From: Tillus elongatus
Lineage: Eukaryota > Arthropoda > Insecta > Coleoptera > Cleridae
Direction of reading: 5' to 3'
NCBI GenBank assembly: GCA_964006375.1
Contig: OZ023266.1
Span: 63,719,446 to 63,783,445, forward strand
DNA length: 64,000 bases
Position numbers and translations under genes: made by a program. Below, piece by piece: positions 35,396 to 49,520 of the stretch (position 1 is the first letter of the stretch; each line of letters opens with the position of its first letter). The notes under the pieces were generated by a model. The model saw nothing but the letters and a program-made list of their open reading frames with translations, did no database searches and was not told the DNA's origin.

Positions 35396-36298
35396 GTAAG
35401 ATACTATTAAATCGCTTGTACGATTTAGTTATCTATAAAAATTGCCCCATAATATGCATTTACATAGTTTTTATTTTCCTTTTCCTTTTTGAAATACGAA
35501 CAATATTGCTTTTAATTTAGTCACATGTATATTATTAGTTTTCTGTGATTGGAAATTTTTGCAAATCACGTTAATATACAGTGTGTCCCAAACTAGAAGG
35601 AAATGTATTGCTATCACCGTTATTATTAGAGATAGGGAGACGGTTATGTTAGCAATGTTTTGTAGAATTTCATACTCCGTTCCAAATATGACTTGTATTT
35701 TGCCCTGCCTCTTTTTGTTTTCTAGTTATTTTGAAAAAAAAAACAAATTTGTCGATTTCTTTTTTCTTCACTATCTAAGTAGGCGTTGATCCGACATGTC
35801 TAAGACTTGCACATTATGAGGACAATTTTTAGAGAGTAATCTTTTTGTGCTATTCTCAACTTTGGATTGTCATTTGTTTTTGAGCTACAGGTATCAACGT
35901 TTGTTTGGATGTATTGGATTTTTTCTCATGTGATAGCCTGCGAAAAGAGCTTTCCAATGATGTACAACATGCTTGAGAAATCTTGTAATTAATTTTGAGA
36001 AAAACCGTTTTGAGGATAGTAGGCTATGAAATCCAATACCAGAAAACAAATGATAAAAACAAGTGTTCAAAAAGCAGTAGGCTATGGAGTATAACATTAA
36101 ACTTTCACTTTTAACATAATTTTCCGCCATGATTTACGATTAAAAAATATTGTAATTTAATTTACAATACTTAATTAGGTAATAATGCTAGGTAATATTA
36201 TGTGAAACAGTTTAATAACGAAACCCGGCAAAAACAAATAGAAACCTAAACTTTACAAAACAACACAATTAGAAACGGAACTCAACAAATAAAAAAAC

Positions 36299-36619
36299 TC
36301 TGGACGCAGCAAGTGCGTTATGGTAGTGAATTTTCATTAAAATGTTTTTATTGCAAATATGTGTGTTTTCTTTTTATTTAAGAAAGCAGGCATCAATTTT
36401 GGCTACCAGTATAATCTATATAGTAAAAACAATGTGCCATGTTTCATGAAAATAACTTTATTGTGTGAAAATGTACAAAAATTTCCAAAAGTAAACTTAA
36501 AGTGTTCCCGGAAAAACTAATTTCTTGGTCAACCTTATAGGTTAATAGCAAATTGGGCTATTCAAATATGAACCATTTGATCAAAATTCGCTACCATAAC
36601 ACACTTGCTGCATCCTGAA
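36299..36619. mobile_element. MITE-like element, copy 3
   Basis: TCTGGACGCAGCAAGTGCG at left and ACACTTGCTGCATCCTGA at right, inverted over about 38 bases. Best-preserved copy of this family in the window. Confidence 0.7.
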
Positions 36620-37413
36620 TTTCTTTTCTTACAAACATGCACTATATTTTGATGGAAAATGCAAAAATGCAATAACATAAGGCGTGTTTGATTAAAAAAA
36701 CGAAAATTTGTATCACCAACGACTTATGGGCCATCCTGTGATTGTATAAATATTTTTTTAAGATGTAGCTTAAGACACCCTGTAATTAATGTATAAAGAT
36801 TTTTTTAATATCTTGTATAATAACGGATATATTGAGCTTTATTGATTTTTTACGAAAATTCTCCAAAAATATATACCATAAAACGATAAACTCTATACCT
36901 AAGACTACTGCCAAGCATCAGAGAAAGGGTCTATTTGAAATGAATTTTCTGGAAACATTTTAGTAAAATGAAGGACAATGACGGTTGAAACTAAGACTTC
37001 CGAGTTCGTAAAATATCCTTCTTGAGACATTTGATTTCCATAGCCCGTATTAGATATAAGTTATTTGCCTAAATGTTGCCGATTTTGACGTTTTAAATCG
37101 CAACTTTGACGTTTTGAGGAAAACCCCAATTTATTTTTCTTTAAATGCCTATAACTTTTTTGTGTTTTCACCTACATAGCTAAATTTTGGTAGGTAACTT
37201 ACCTATAAGGACGTTAACCTGCGTACCAAATTTGGTTGCCCTTATTTTGTTAATTTCGGAGATATAATTTTTTTTCGAAAGAAAACACCAAATTTTCTGG
37301 GAAAACCTGGGGAGATTTTCCTGGCTAACGAACTTGTCCAAGTCATTTGTAAAAGAAATTTATTCACCAAATTTAATTAAAATCGGCCTATTATTTTTTG
37401 AGTTATCGGTGTG

Positions 37414-37489
<76 letters not shown>

Positions 37490-37600
37490 ATATACAAATT
37501 GAAACTGACCCCGGATATGTGTTCTGGGGGGCCTAAATTTTTTCAAAATTCAAAAGTCGGGATCTCCTCAGTAGTGAATTTTTTTAAGAAAATTCACTAA
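36620..37600 (+). repeat. Compound interspersed repeat, most complete copy, with internal (TA)n
   Basis: Blocks in order: CGACTTATGGGCC (36719), CAGAGAAAGGGTCTATTTGA (36918), CGACTTTTAAATC-like tract, TTTTGAGTTATCGGTGTG (37398), (TA)n at 37418-37486, GAAACTGACCCCGGATATG (37499) and AGTGAATTTTTTTAAGAAAA. The TA array is inside the repeat, which explains why many TA arrays of the window border this family. Confidence 0.7.
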
Positions 37601-37620
37601 AATAGAAACTTGAAAATACA

Positions 37621-38719
37621 CTAAATAGAAAATTGTTCAATATGGCCACCGTTTTGTTCAATGTACTTTATACACCTTTTTGAAACATGCCTGAAAAGTC
37701 TGGTAAGGGTGTTTTGGTTAATACGATTTATAGCTTCCGTGATTATGTTTCGTAGTTCATTGATATTTTGTGGTGGATCGAATTTATACACATCATTCTT
37801 CAGAGTACCCCAAAAATAAAAATCCATGGGTGTTATATCAGGACTTTGAGCACACCAATGGCCCATTGTTACAAATAACACGATTATTAAAATTTTGGTA
37901 CAAAAATTCATTGACGATCCTAGCATTGTGAGCTGAACAACCGTCTTGTTGGTACCAAATCTCGTATAAATTATCATGAACTTTTCTAATTGTTGGTAAG
38001 ATATAATTTTTCAATAGATTAAAAAAATTAAAATTAAATTAGAATAAAAAAAGCACGAACCAACAATAAAGTTGCCTGATTTTTTTTAAATTAACTGTCT
38101 AATCTACAAATAAAAATAACAGTTTTTTACCTAATAAGTCGCACCAAAGATTAATACCAAATCTGTCTTGCAATCGTCTTTCTTCGCTTAGATGGGAATT
38201 TGCATTTGCCCAATAATGCATATTATGGAGATTATACACACAACAATTTGTAAATCGGGATTCATCAGTCCATATTGTTTTCAAATGAAAATGTTCATCT
38301 TGCTGACATTGTCCTTGATACCATCTGCAGAATTGAAGTCGCTTAGGGTAATCGTCAACATTTAAACCTTGTACGATTGTAGGTTTGCATGGATGGTAAT
38401 GACTTTGTTTCGATACACGGTGTACCGTACTTTTTGAAACGTCAATTTGTTCACCATAAAACCGAACAGATTGCGGAGGGTTTTCGTTTAAAACCTGTAA
38501 GACGGCATTATTTTTTTCTTAATTTCTAGGCATTGGTAGTTTGTTTGCGTGGAAGCTACCGTCGTTCAATAGATTGGTCACTATCCTACGAAATATTTTG
38601 GTGTTTGGTTGTCGTCTTTCTGGGTAGTTGTTTTGATATGAATTTGCTGCTGTCTCAGTATTTCGGTTAGAACGAATATAACATTCCAACATGTCAAAAT
38701 ATTCTTCATTACCGAACAT
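37621..38719 (-). pseudogene. Mariner-like transposase, broken
   Basis: Minus-strand pieces in the order of a DDE_3 transposase: an N-terminal segment from NEEYFDMLECYIRSNRNTET (DUF4817-like), then IWTDESRF (first Asp, near 38275), then WYQQDGCSAHNARIV (second Asp, near 37940) and SPDITPMDFYFWG (third Asp, near 37845), ending HIEQF. Frame breaks near 38515, 38100 and 37870 and an AT-rich insertion near 38000 disable it. Sequence is clearly different from the DD41D copies, so this is another family. It is enclosed by the long inverted arms. Confidence 0.8.
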
Positions 38720-39832
38720 ATTGTTGAATAATATTTAAAATAAACAGGAGACAAACTATTTAGTACAAAATTTTAAGCAACCTGTTAAATTCACCTCAAA
38801 TTGTTCAGGTAATTAAGAATGACAATATTCTTAATTGTCGCGATAGTGTTATATCCATAGCAACATTTCTTCTGGTTTTTTTTTCAGTTGACTTACGTTT
38901 AAAAATCAAACAATTTTCAAAGGCGTCTTCGTAAATCATTCATCTGCTTTTTATTGGGTTCTTTTAGTAAATTTAGTTGTTTACTAGGTTTACCTATTTA
39001 ATTAAATTATAACGATTTTTTAGGATAATGTAATGTAAAATATCATTTGTAATAATGGGCCGATTCATTAGTGTGCTCAAAGTTCCTATTTTTTATTGTG
39101 AATCATTACAGAAAATTATGTTAAAAGTAGAAGTCTATTGCTATACTCCATGGCCTACTGCCTTTTGAAGACTTTTTTTGTCATTTGTTTTCTGATATTG
39201 GATTTCATAGCCTACTATTCTTGAAATGGTTTTTCTCAAAATTGACAGTGCAATTACAAGACTTCTCAAGCATGTTGTACATCATTGGAAAGCTCTTTTT
39301 ACAAGCTATCACATGAGCAAAAAATCCAATATGGTTGCTATAATAAAAACATACGTTTATACCTGTAGCACAAAAACAAATGACAATCCAAAGTTGAAAA
39401 TAGCACAAAAAGATACTGATCCTGATATTGTGCAAGTCTTAGGCATGTCAGATTAACGCCTACTTAGATATTGAAGGAAAAAGAAATCGACGGATTTTGT
39501 TTTTTTAAAATAAGTCGAAAAAACGTGAGGCAAAGCAGAATACAAGTCATATTTGGAACAAGCGTGAAATTCTACAAAACACTGCTAATCTTACCGTCTC
39601 CCTATCTCTAATAATAACGGAGATAGCAATATATTTCCATCCAGTTTGGGACACACTGTATATTAACGTGATTTGCAAACATTTCCAATCACAGAAAACT
39701 AATAATATATATGCGACTAAATTAAAAGCAATATTGTTCATATTTCAAAAACGAAATATTGCTAATTTAACCGTCTCCCTATCTCTAATAATAACGTAGA
39801 TAGCAATACATTCCCGTCCAGTTTGGGACACA

Positions 39833-39993
<161 letters not shown>

Positions 39994-40019
39994 GTATATA
40001 TGTATAATCAATAACTCAT

Positions 40020-41180
40020 TTACCCTAAAGTGTCAAGTGTACAATTTAATCCTGTACAAAACTCGGCCAAAAATTCTTATCCTTGTCATAAAGTATTTTT
40101 TCGTTCCAATTTCTGCCTCTTCTCTACAAACATTCTGCCACCATTTCGTCCCATCTTTTTCTTGGTCTGCCTCTATACCACTTTCGAACACTTCTTGCCT
40201 GCCACACTTTCTTCTCTTGTCTCTTATCTCCCGTCCGTACCAAGTGTCCAGACCACTTGAGTTGTTGCCTCTCTATACTATCTAACGGATTTATCTGGAA
40301 CACTTCTCTTATTTTCTCATTTTGTAGAATATCTCTCTTCGTTACGCCTTTGCTCCCTCTCAGATACTTCATATCAATCGCTTATATTCAACTGTTCTGC
40401 TGTCTATTTAGTACTCAGCTTTCACTTACATATAACAAGGTAGGTTGGAGTACCGTTCTATATACAATTATTTTTGTTCTGTCTGAGATCTGTCTGTAAA
40501 TTCGGTGTTTAGTGCTTGGTACAGCTTTGTTGCGTTTTCTGTTTTTTCCTGTATTACTTCTTAGTTTCCTCCATCCTGTTGTATTTTCATTCCCGAGTGT
40601 TTGAAGATATTCACTTGTTCTATTGCTTTATTCTCCAATACCACCGTTGCCGATGCATTATTTTTTCCTATGACCATTATTTTGGATTTCTCTATTTTTA
40701 TTTTTAAACTTTTCTGTATTAGTGTTCGTTTCCATACCTGTAGATTTTGCTGTAGTTCAACTTCATTTTTTTTTGCACAAACCACAAAGTTATCGACTAA
40801 GAAACACTATGTCAACGATATTATTTCCATGTTATGTGTCTGAATCCCACTATTCGTTTTTTCTTCTGCCTTTAACTCCTCCATAATGTTATCCAATACT
40901 ATGTTGAACAGAGTCTGGATCAACACACCCCCCTGTCTTAGTCCCTCCCTCTCAAATTACTCTTATTATGTTCTTGTATATACTAGTTGTGTTCATAGCC
41001 AGTATTCTGTCCACCACTCTTCTTTTTAAAGTACCCCATATAAACTTTCTCAGGATACTATCAAATGCCTTCTCGATCACTATGAGGGCCAAGTATATAT
41101 TATCATTTGGGTTTTTTTCTATCATCTGTTTTATAGCAAATATATGGTCTTGTACCCCTCTACTCTTCTTGAAACCACTC
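40020..41180 (-). pseudogene. RTE-like LINE, reverse transcriptase C-terminal half
   Basis: Minus strand from 41180: HIFAIKQMIEKN, ALIVIEKAFDSILRKFIWGT (RT motif with AFD), then KNEVELQQNLQVWKRTL and KIKIEKSKIMVIG, and at 40372-40124 [20 protein letters not shown] with GRPRKRW, the conserved tail of RTE-type ORF2. The YADD box is not readable. Frames are broken near 40950 and 40800. Endonuclease is absent. It is antisense in the intron between exons D and E. Confidence 0.78.
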
Positions 41181-41879
41181 GGGTCCTTATATCCTGGTCA
41201 AAAAGTTAAAACGAATTCTTTTGAAACTTTTTACGTAGAATATAGTTGCGTAGTATTTTTTATATTACTGTTTTTGCTATGTTGACCAATGTTTATTTAA
41301 TGCGACACCCTGTATATTTGTTAAGAGATTAATTTGCATTTTCACGGGCTCAAAAATATATAACATTATTGGTCTATTTTAATAAAAAAACAAAAAACCT
41401 AATTATCATAATTCGCAATCAAAATTTTGCCATATGGTGTGCAAAAAATGCTGCTGTTTATCTCTTACTTGGAAGCCAGTGCCAGTTCTCAAACTTTATT
41501 TTATGCTGTGTCACTGCTTGTCTTATTTATATAATTTTTCGTTTCATTTTCAAATTTGCTGTTTTCCTTTATTTATATATTGTAAAAATGTATATTTGTG
41601 ACTATGGCCGTAAACCAAACCTTTTAACATTTTGAGCAATACGATATGTTAGTTTGTTTTATATTAAGTAATGGAATTGTTGAAGCGGCATGTGTAATGT
41701 ATTTTAACAGGTAAATAGTTGGTTTTCAGTTATGTATAAATACTATCACTGCATTTTTATTTACACCGAATAAAAAAGAATTTACCTCGTCACGAATCAT
41801 TTAACAAACCTCGATAAAAACGTATAATAAAGAAACACGAGAGGTTGAGGAAGTTACAGTTTTGGCTAATGTACAAACT
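41181..41879. other. Intronic, no clear feature
   Basis: CACCCTGTATAT near 41309 could be a mariner tip bordered by TA, but no matching left tip was found. Confidence 0.35.
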
Positions 41880-42520
41880 TCAGTAGAGCCATTGAAAGGA
41901 GATTCCAAAAGCTGAAGTACAGAAAAATCTAAGAAAACACAAATACCACCCATACAAATTTAGGATTGTCCAGGATCTACATGCTGGCGATGCTCAACGT
42001 CTAGTAGTCTTCTGCAATTGGTATCGAAAAAGATGTGATATGTTTAGAGATTTTGCAATCAAGGTTATATGGTCACACGAAGCTCATGATAGTAATTCTG
42101 GTATACCTAATAGGCACAACAGTAGATTTTGGTCCCATGAAAACTAACACCAAATATTTACAAAAAGACAGCAGGGCAGGTTTGGTCTAAATGTGTCTTG
42201 CTTCACATTAGGCACACAGATAAAGTTTTATATATTTTAGGGAAACTAACCGTGAATCACTACCTTGATCTTTTAGAGACAGCTATACATGTATTGCTCG
42301 ATGATGTCTCTTTAGCGCATGTAAACGAAATTAATTTTCAACAGGACGGCGCTCCTGCGCACATTTCTCAAATGGCGAGGTTATTTCTGGAAAATAATTT
42401 TCCAAGTCAATGGATCGAAACCAATGGGCCTATAAGATGGCCCCCTAGGTCCTCAGACTTGTTTATATTGGTTTTGTTTCTATGAGGATATCTGGAGAAT
42501 AACATTATGATAGTAGTCAA
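41880..42520 (+). pseudogene. Mariner-like transposase fragment with mutated catalytic site
   Basis: Plus-strand frames give HKYHPYKFRIVQDLHAGDAQ, CNWYRKRCD, NRHNSRFWSHEN and then a 95-codon frame with NFQQDGAPAHISQMARLF and WPPRSSDLFILVLFL. It is a DDE_3 transposase of the same group as the DD41D copies. At the position of the third catalytic Asp there is Val (42471-42473), and a TGA at 42483 replaces the conserved Trp. The first Asp region lies in a disrupted stretch. Dead relic, intron between exons D and E. Confidence 0.8.
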
Positions 42521-43076
42521 GGTTTAGGAAACGCAAGGTTTTGCTACCTACAAAATAATTTCGTTGTTCTGCTTAATTCTCCAGTTCTTTTGTTTAGCTA
42601 GATTTCTCTAATGCTTGAGTTACGATTTTTAAAGTTGGTTTTGCTGATAGGCTTATTGGAAAATAATTATTTAACAATGTTACTTCCTTTTGTTACAAAT
42701 ATAGGTAGGTAGCACTGTTTTGTCGAAAATTAGCAATAGAGATATTGATAAATAGCTGTTTTTAAATTATTTTCTCAATTTACTGTTACCATATAGAAAT
42801 GTATAAACAGCAGCATCTTTTTGCATGGCCTACTGCAAAAAATTTAATGCGAAATTTGAAAAATCTGCTTTTTTCGTTGTTTATTAAAACAGACCCATAA
42901 TGTTATATATTTTTGAGAAGGCTGTGAAAATGCAAATTAGCTTCTTGACAAATATGCTACATATTTAAAAAAATCCTACATTGGCCAATATTTCAAAAAC
43001 ACTAATATGTAGAAAAAACTAACTACGCCACTAGATTTGTTGTTCTGTTTACTAATTACACATATATCTATTCTAG
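42521..43076. other. Intronic, no feature recognised
   Basis: AT-rich; ends in the acceptor ATCTATTCTAG of exon E. Confidence 0.4.
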
Positions 43077-43397
43077 TTGTGTACTTTACCGTTTGATCCT
43101 TACGCTTGGAATGAAAAAATAATAAACTCAGTAAGCATAGCTCATGCTGTGTTTATTGTTAACAATAAAGTTGTTACGAAGTTTAGCAGTCCTATTATAA
43201 TTCAATTTGACCAGCACCCAAGCGAAGAAAGCCATATTATAGAAGGAGAAACACCCTACATCCCAGACATGACTTCAGTAGAGGACTTTAATTATTTTGA
43301 AGAAGATAGCCGGATGGCTGTCTATAGAGTCGACTGTTTGGCTAGAAGCGATTTATTTATAGAATTTCTTAATTTGCGAAAACGGGATTATCTTTCG
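43077..43397 (+). CDS. Exon E of polycystin-1-like gene
   Basis: 321 bp, 107 codons, phase 0 both ends; donor GTAAGT. Begins LCTLPFDPYAWNEKIINSVS, continues VFIVNNKVVTKFSSPIIIQF and ends LRKRDYLS. The order of an NPF-W-like start, a strand with a following polar loop and PIIIQFD fits the beta-rich GAIN-like domain. This is the longest host exon in the window. It is well conserved in coding character: no stops over 107 codons in AT-rich DNA. Confidence 0.78.
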
Positions 43398-43959
43398 GTA
43401 AGTGTCTTTAATAAGAAAAAGTAATATTAATAAGAGAAAAAAACGTAATATCAATTGGTAAAATTTTCAGCAGATGGCTTTTTTCAGCTGGTGGCACCGC
43501 TAAAAAATGAAGTCAAATTTGATTCCAATTTTAATAATCACACGATTCTTAAACTGTTCACACAAGTTTAAGTTTTCTGAAGCTTTTGGTCCCCAGTGGT
43601 CTCTCCATGAAACCACCGATTCAAAAGTCGTGTGCGTTTGATCCATAATTTGAGTACACTTACCCCTCGTTTGATTTGAAACATATAGCACCATCTTTTA
43701 ATCCCTAACCATACTAAAACGTGGTATTAGTAACCACGAGCGTTAGTTTTTCAAATGTTAACCGTCAGTGTTTGACATTGAATTCTTACCCAAGATTTGG
43801 GGAGTATTTGTTACTGAATGTAAAGGAACTGGTGCGTCATAGACAGTATGTCTAGTTTACACATAAGAATGTCATTACACATGTGCGTAAATGTCACAAT
43901 AAAATGTTTATTTGTACGAGGTTTCTTTTTAGTAGTTCCACATCAAAATGGCTGGGTTG
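43398..43959. other. Intronic; an unassigned open minus-strand frame
   Basis: A 64-codon minus-strand frame at 43694-43500 (contains DQTHTTFESVVSWRDHW) looks non-random, but I recognise no family and see no splice sites that fit the Epac-like gene. Confidence 0.3.
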
Positions 43960-44950
43960 TCAGCAAATATTTATTTCAAGGAAAAAAAATAGTTATTTCA
44001 ATTTGGAGAAGATGCGACTTATGACCAAATGTAAATCGTAGCTGAAATTTCCTTTAATACGGAATCTGACGTTTCTTGTGATTACGACTATGGTGACGAT
44101 CAAGTAGTGAACCATATATCGAAAAACGAGATTATATCAGATAAAATGTTGATATCTTAACCTCACTTAGAAGCTAATAATAATGATATAGCCTCTGACA
44201 ATTGAATCAAAATACCGCGCATGGAAGTGAAGAATATTGGAGTAGCGACAGTGATATTGCCCTGACCGAATTGCGAAGAAAACCGCCCTTCAACCATGCC
44301 AATGTCAAGTGGACTGACAAATTGACAAAAATAAATATTACATGAGAATTTGCACTACTCTTTGGGCTTGATAATATAACAACACCGTCAGATGTATCTT
44401 CATGTTTTTCCTTCAAGCGTAGTGAGGCACATCTAGTTGAACAAACAAACATTTATGCTAAAGACAAATTTGGTAAAATTAATTAGAAAAACCTTATAGG
44501 TAGCCATATAAAAGCCTTTTTAGGTGCAAAAATTTCAGTGTGTGTAAATGAGTTCTAACAATGAGAAATTATGGGTCTTCTGATAGTGAACTAAGGTGTA
44601 TATATAAATTGCGAAACAAGGTCTTTCTAAATCATTATTTTACATCTTTAAAGGAATAAAATACATCCTTGTGGCATTGGCTGGGAAGACAGCCTAGGGC
44701 TTTCGGCTGATTTTAAAATCATAAAAATATGTTGAGAGGTAACAGTAGCAGTAGACTAAATAATGGTAACATAGTTTCTATGAAATGAAAAGACAAAAAG
44801 CATTTATTTTTGTAGCAGGTACCACGATCAATTTTAATTAATAGCAGACCGAAAGATGGATCCTTGAAATACTCTCAGTTAGTGCATACTACTGTATGCA
44901 GCATTTAAGGCCAAAGCTAGACAGAAAATTACAGAATTATCTACAAGCCA
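43960..44950 (+). pseudogene. piggyBac-like transposase relic
   Basis: Broken plus-strand frames: an acidic N-terminal stretch (ESDVSCDYDYGDDQVV), PFNHANVKWTDKLTKINIT, then HLVEQTNIYAKDKFGKIN and later GNIVSMKWKDKKHL-like sequence near 44755. The TN-Ya motif and the later MKW-DKK motif are typical of piggyBac (DDE_Tnp_1_7) transposases. Many stops; catalytic Asp residues cannot be verified. It lies in the intron between exons E and F. Assignment is by motif only. Confidence 0.55.
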
Positions 44951-45707
44951 CATCATGAGTAAAAAATAATCTGAAAGTCACCAAACAAAGTAAAAAATCT
45001 ATCTGAAACCCGCTCCAAAATTTCACTTACATTATAAAGAAAAATACCCACGTCAACAATACTCTCAGACCTATAAACCGACACCAACAGGCATTTTTAC
45101 GACGTAATAAATGTATAACAAAACTCGGACACTTTTTCCTGACATAAATCAGAAACGTTGATAACAGAAAAATCTTCCCGGTTTCTGATGGAATTTGCCG
45201 CCCTAACTTGGCTATAAGTGGATCTGTAAAAATGATAGGTACATACAAATCCTTTAAAGCGCAAATGTTGCAATTGATTTTTTTTTCAAAATATGTTAAG
45301 ATACTAAAAACTTCCTTAAAATAATTTAAATTTTTTAAGTGGCCTAAATGGTTATATTTGGAAGCCAGACTATTACAACTTAAGCCTCAAAATACAGCTA
45401 AGTCATTATATCCTCCCTTCAACCTCTGTTTGTCCATAGAATAGAAACCATTTAATTCTAACCTGGACCTATAATCTTCCGTTTAAACAGTGTTTCACAA
45501 AAACTTTGAAGGACATACTGATCTGAATGAGCTGAATTCAAACTCTCAATCAACACCGCCAACAAGATAGTCTTCTGGATCTTGCACATTTGTGTTTATA
45601 TGGAGCTTGAACACATGCACAACAGTTATTTCACCTTTTACCCTCAAGGAAGATTTGTGGTTTGCGAGGCCCATCTCAATCACTACTTGGTATTTTTATT
45701 TCTCACT
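44951..45707. other. Intronic, no feature recognised
   Basis: Possibly the remainder of the piggyBac relic; no motif is legible. Confidence 0.3.
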
Positions 45708-46536
45708 TGCTGACTCCCAAAGTAATCGACTTGATTTTACGTTTGAATGACCACCCTCAATGTGAACATCGTCTTCCTCCGTAATTACTCCGTTAAGCAA
45801 CAGTCATTCCGTATTCGCTTATTTGTCCATTGCCAAAAAGCAGAGGCTGTTACGCATGCATCCGTGGCAAACGGAATGGCAACGTTTTAAGTGACACGTT
45901 ACGTTTTTGTTTGTGGGCGACTGATGTACAAATGCGTAAAGTTTGGTTTTGCATGGAGAATGAGAATACACAGGGGATTACACAGGAATTCGGTAACTGC
46001 AGAACCAAAATAAAACGACATGTGTAAAATCAAGTTACAAGCATAAAACGAAAAGTCTGGACACAGCAATTGGGTTATAGTAGAGATATTTCACAAGACA
46101 TTTTAGATAAAAATCTTGGAAAAGTATAAAAAATGCATATCTGAAAACAATAAATCATTGTTTGATGCTACCATACCTGCATCCAAATTATTACTATTAG
46201 TCATATACAGAGTGTTTATTTCGAAGAATGCAGCAGGGTTTTCCCGAGGACTGTTGAGAATTTAGAAAAATTCCAAAACACCTCGGTTTTGCTTGCGTCG
46301 GGGAATTGTGGCCGATAGCATGCCGACTTTTGCAAGGGTTGTGGTAGATATAGACAATGCTGCTTTAACAGGAAATGATAAAGAAGATGGTAGTCAATTA
46401 TTCAATTTAATTCTATAATAACTAACCGTTAACAAGCAGGAGCTCCACATTAACGGAGTAATTACGGAGGAAGACGATGTTCACATTGAGGGTGGTCATT
46501 CAAACGTAAAATCAAGTCGATTACTTTGGGAGTCAG

Positions 46537-46538
<2 letters not shown>
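45708..46538. repeat. Perfect 89-bp inverted repeat with 653-bp spacer
   Basis: 45708-45796 is the exact reverse complement of 46450-46538. Outside and inside the arms similarity stops abruptly. The spacer holds a MITE terminus (46056) and no recognised gene. The right arm ends where (TA)n begins. Confidence 0.9.

Positions 46539-46609
<71 letters not shown>
46539..46609. repeat. (TA)n microsatellite
   Basis: TA run directly next to the inverted-repeat arm. Confidence 0.95.
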
Positions 46610-46613
<4 letters not shown>

Positions 46614-47567
46614 ACCAAACAGCTAATTAATGTGCTAACTGCTTAAGGTTTGTAGATTAAAGATGTTGTATGGTAACTATCTCGACCAATCAGAGGGTGG
46701 TGCGGGAATACGTCACATGTATTCCCAATTTTAATCTAGTGGAATAATAGTGCCTTGAATATTGAAAACGGCCCGCATTTTTATGTTCGTCTTTTCAAAG
46801 TTGTGTTCTTTATGAACTTATAACAAGATTAAATATTTAATAATAAGTTGAAATTAAGAGTTTTTTCACATACTAACAGAAAGTATTGTAGTTTTAGGAT
46901 ATTGATATTTATTTATAATATTTAGGTAGGTATGTATTTGTACACAAAGAAAAAAGTAGGTTTATCATTTCTACAATCAATTTCTAAGCAAAAAAAAACT
47001 CATACATCTCATATTTAATTTTAAAATGATAGTAAATTTCGCTAGCGCAAAAAAAATTAATAATATATAATAATAATACTTGGTAAATTTCCAGATGAGC
47101 TCACGGAGGGCTTACTTGAATGCATAAACCACAAGGAACATTTCTTGCAAACAACCTCTAAAAAGATTACGCGACCAGGAATGAATAAGGGGAGGGGGGA
47201 AGGAAGAGGAAACCAAAAATGGGACAGAAAAACAGCTTAGCCGGACCTATATAAGCTGTCTTTACTGCTTTTACCCCGCACAGAACCGCTGTTCGTCTCG
47301 GGTCCCATAATTTTCTTGGGGGTTTTTCCCAAGAAATTTTTCTTGTGGTTTATGCCTTGGTGGTGGTTGTATGCATACAGAAGGGGAAGGAAACCCTCCA
47401 TTATGTAAAGACCAAAACGCAATCTGAAACTATAGGAGTTATCTGTATCTGGAATACACATTACGTAGTGCCCTTCTCTCTTCCCTCTCCCTTCTCAAAG
47501 TTACTAGACAACCTACCTAATCTATGAATCTTGGTAACTGCTAATCATTTAATTGGCATTCTTACAG
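46610..47567. other. Intronic; possible LTR-like segment at 47170-47340
   Basis: A purine-rich run (47186-47211) is followed by CCTATATAAGCTGTC and a short GC-richer leader, arranged like a polypurine tract and an LTR promoter. No second LTR, primer site or coding region is found. CCAATCAGAGG occurs near 46687. Confidence 0.3.
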
Positions 47568-47711
47568 GTGGTTCTAAGATATTTTATAAGACCTAGTAAA
47601 ACCGATTTTGACTATGCTCATCAAGTCACTATGGAGCAACCAAGGATTATTTTCAAGAATGTTCACGATTTTGATGGTTGGCTGTACATTGGAGTACTAC
47701 CATATAGACCT
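47568..47711 (+). CDS. Exon F of polycystin-1-like gene (last one found)
   Basis: 144 bp, 48 codons, phase 0 both ends; acceptor GGCATTCTTACAG, donor GTGAGA. Reads VVLRYFIRPSKTDFDYAHQV, then TMEQPRIIFKN and GWLYIGVLPYRP. Beta strands ending in an aromatic-rich YIGVLPY are consistent with continuation of the GAIN-like region. The downstream GPS site and membrane helices expected of polycystins are not seen before the window ends, so the gene continues beyond 64 kb or after a long intron. Confidence 0.75.
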
Positions 47712-47758
47712 GTGAGACATTTATTTTATAATAACCCTCTTTGTAGTATTTATAAGTT

Positions 47759-49520
<1,762 letters not shown>

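Noticed and set aside
43500..43694. Open minus-strand frame that looks non-random
   Set aside because: No recognised family or matching splice sites; kept only as a note in the intron entry.
45027..45248. 73-codon minus-strand frame
   Set aside because: Leucine/phenylalanine-rich by composition, no domain, lies in decayed transposon DNA.
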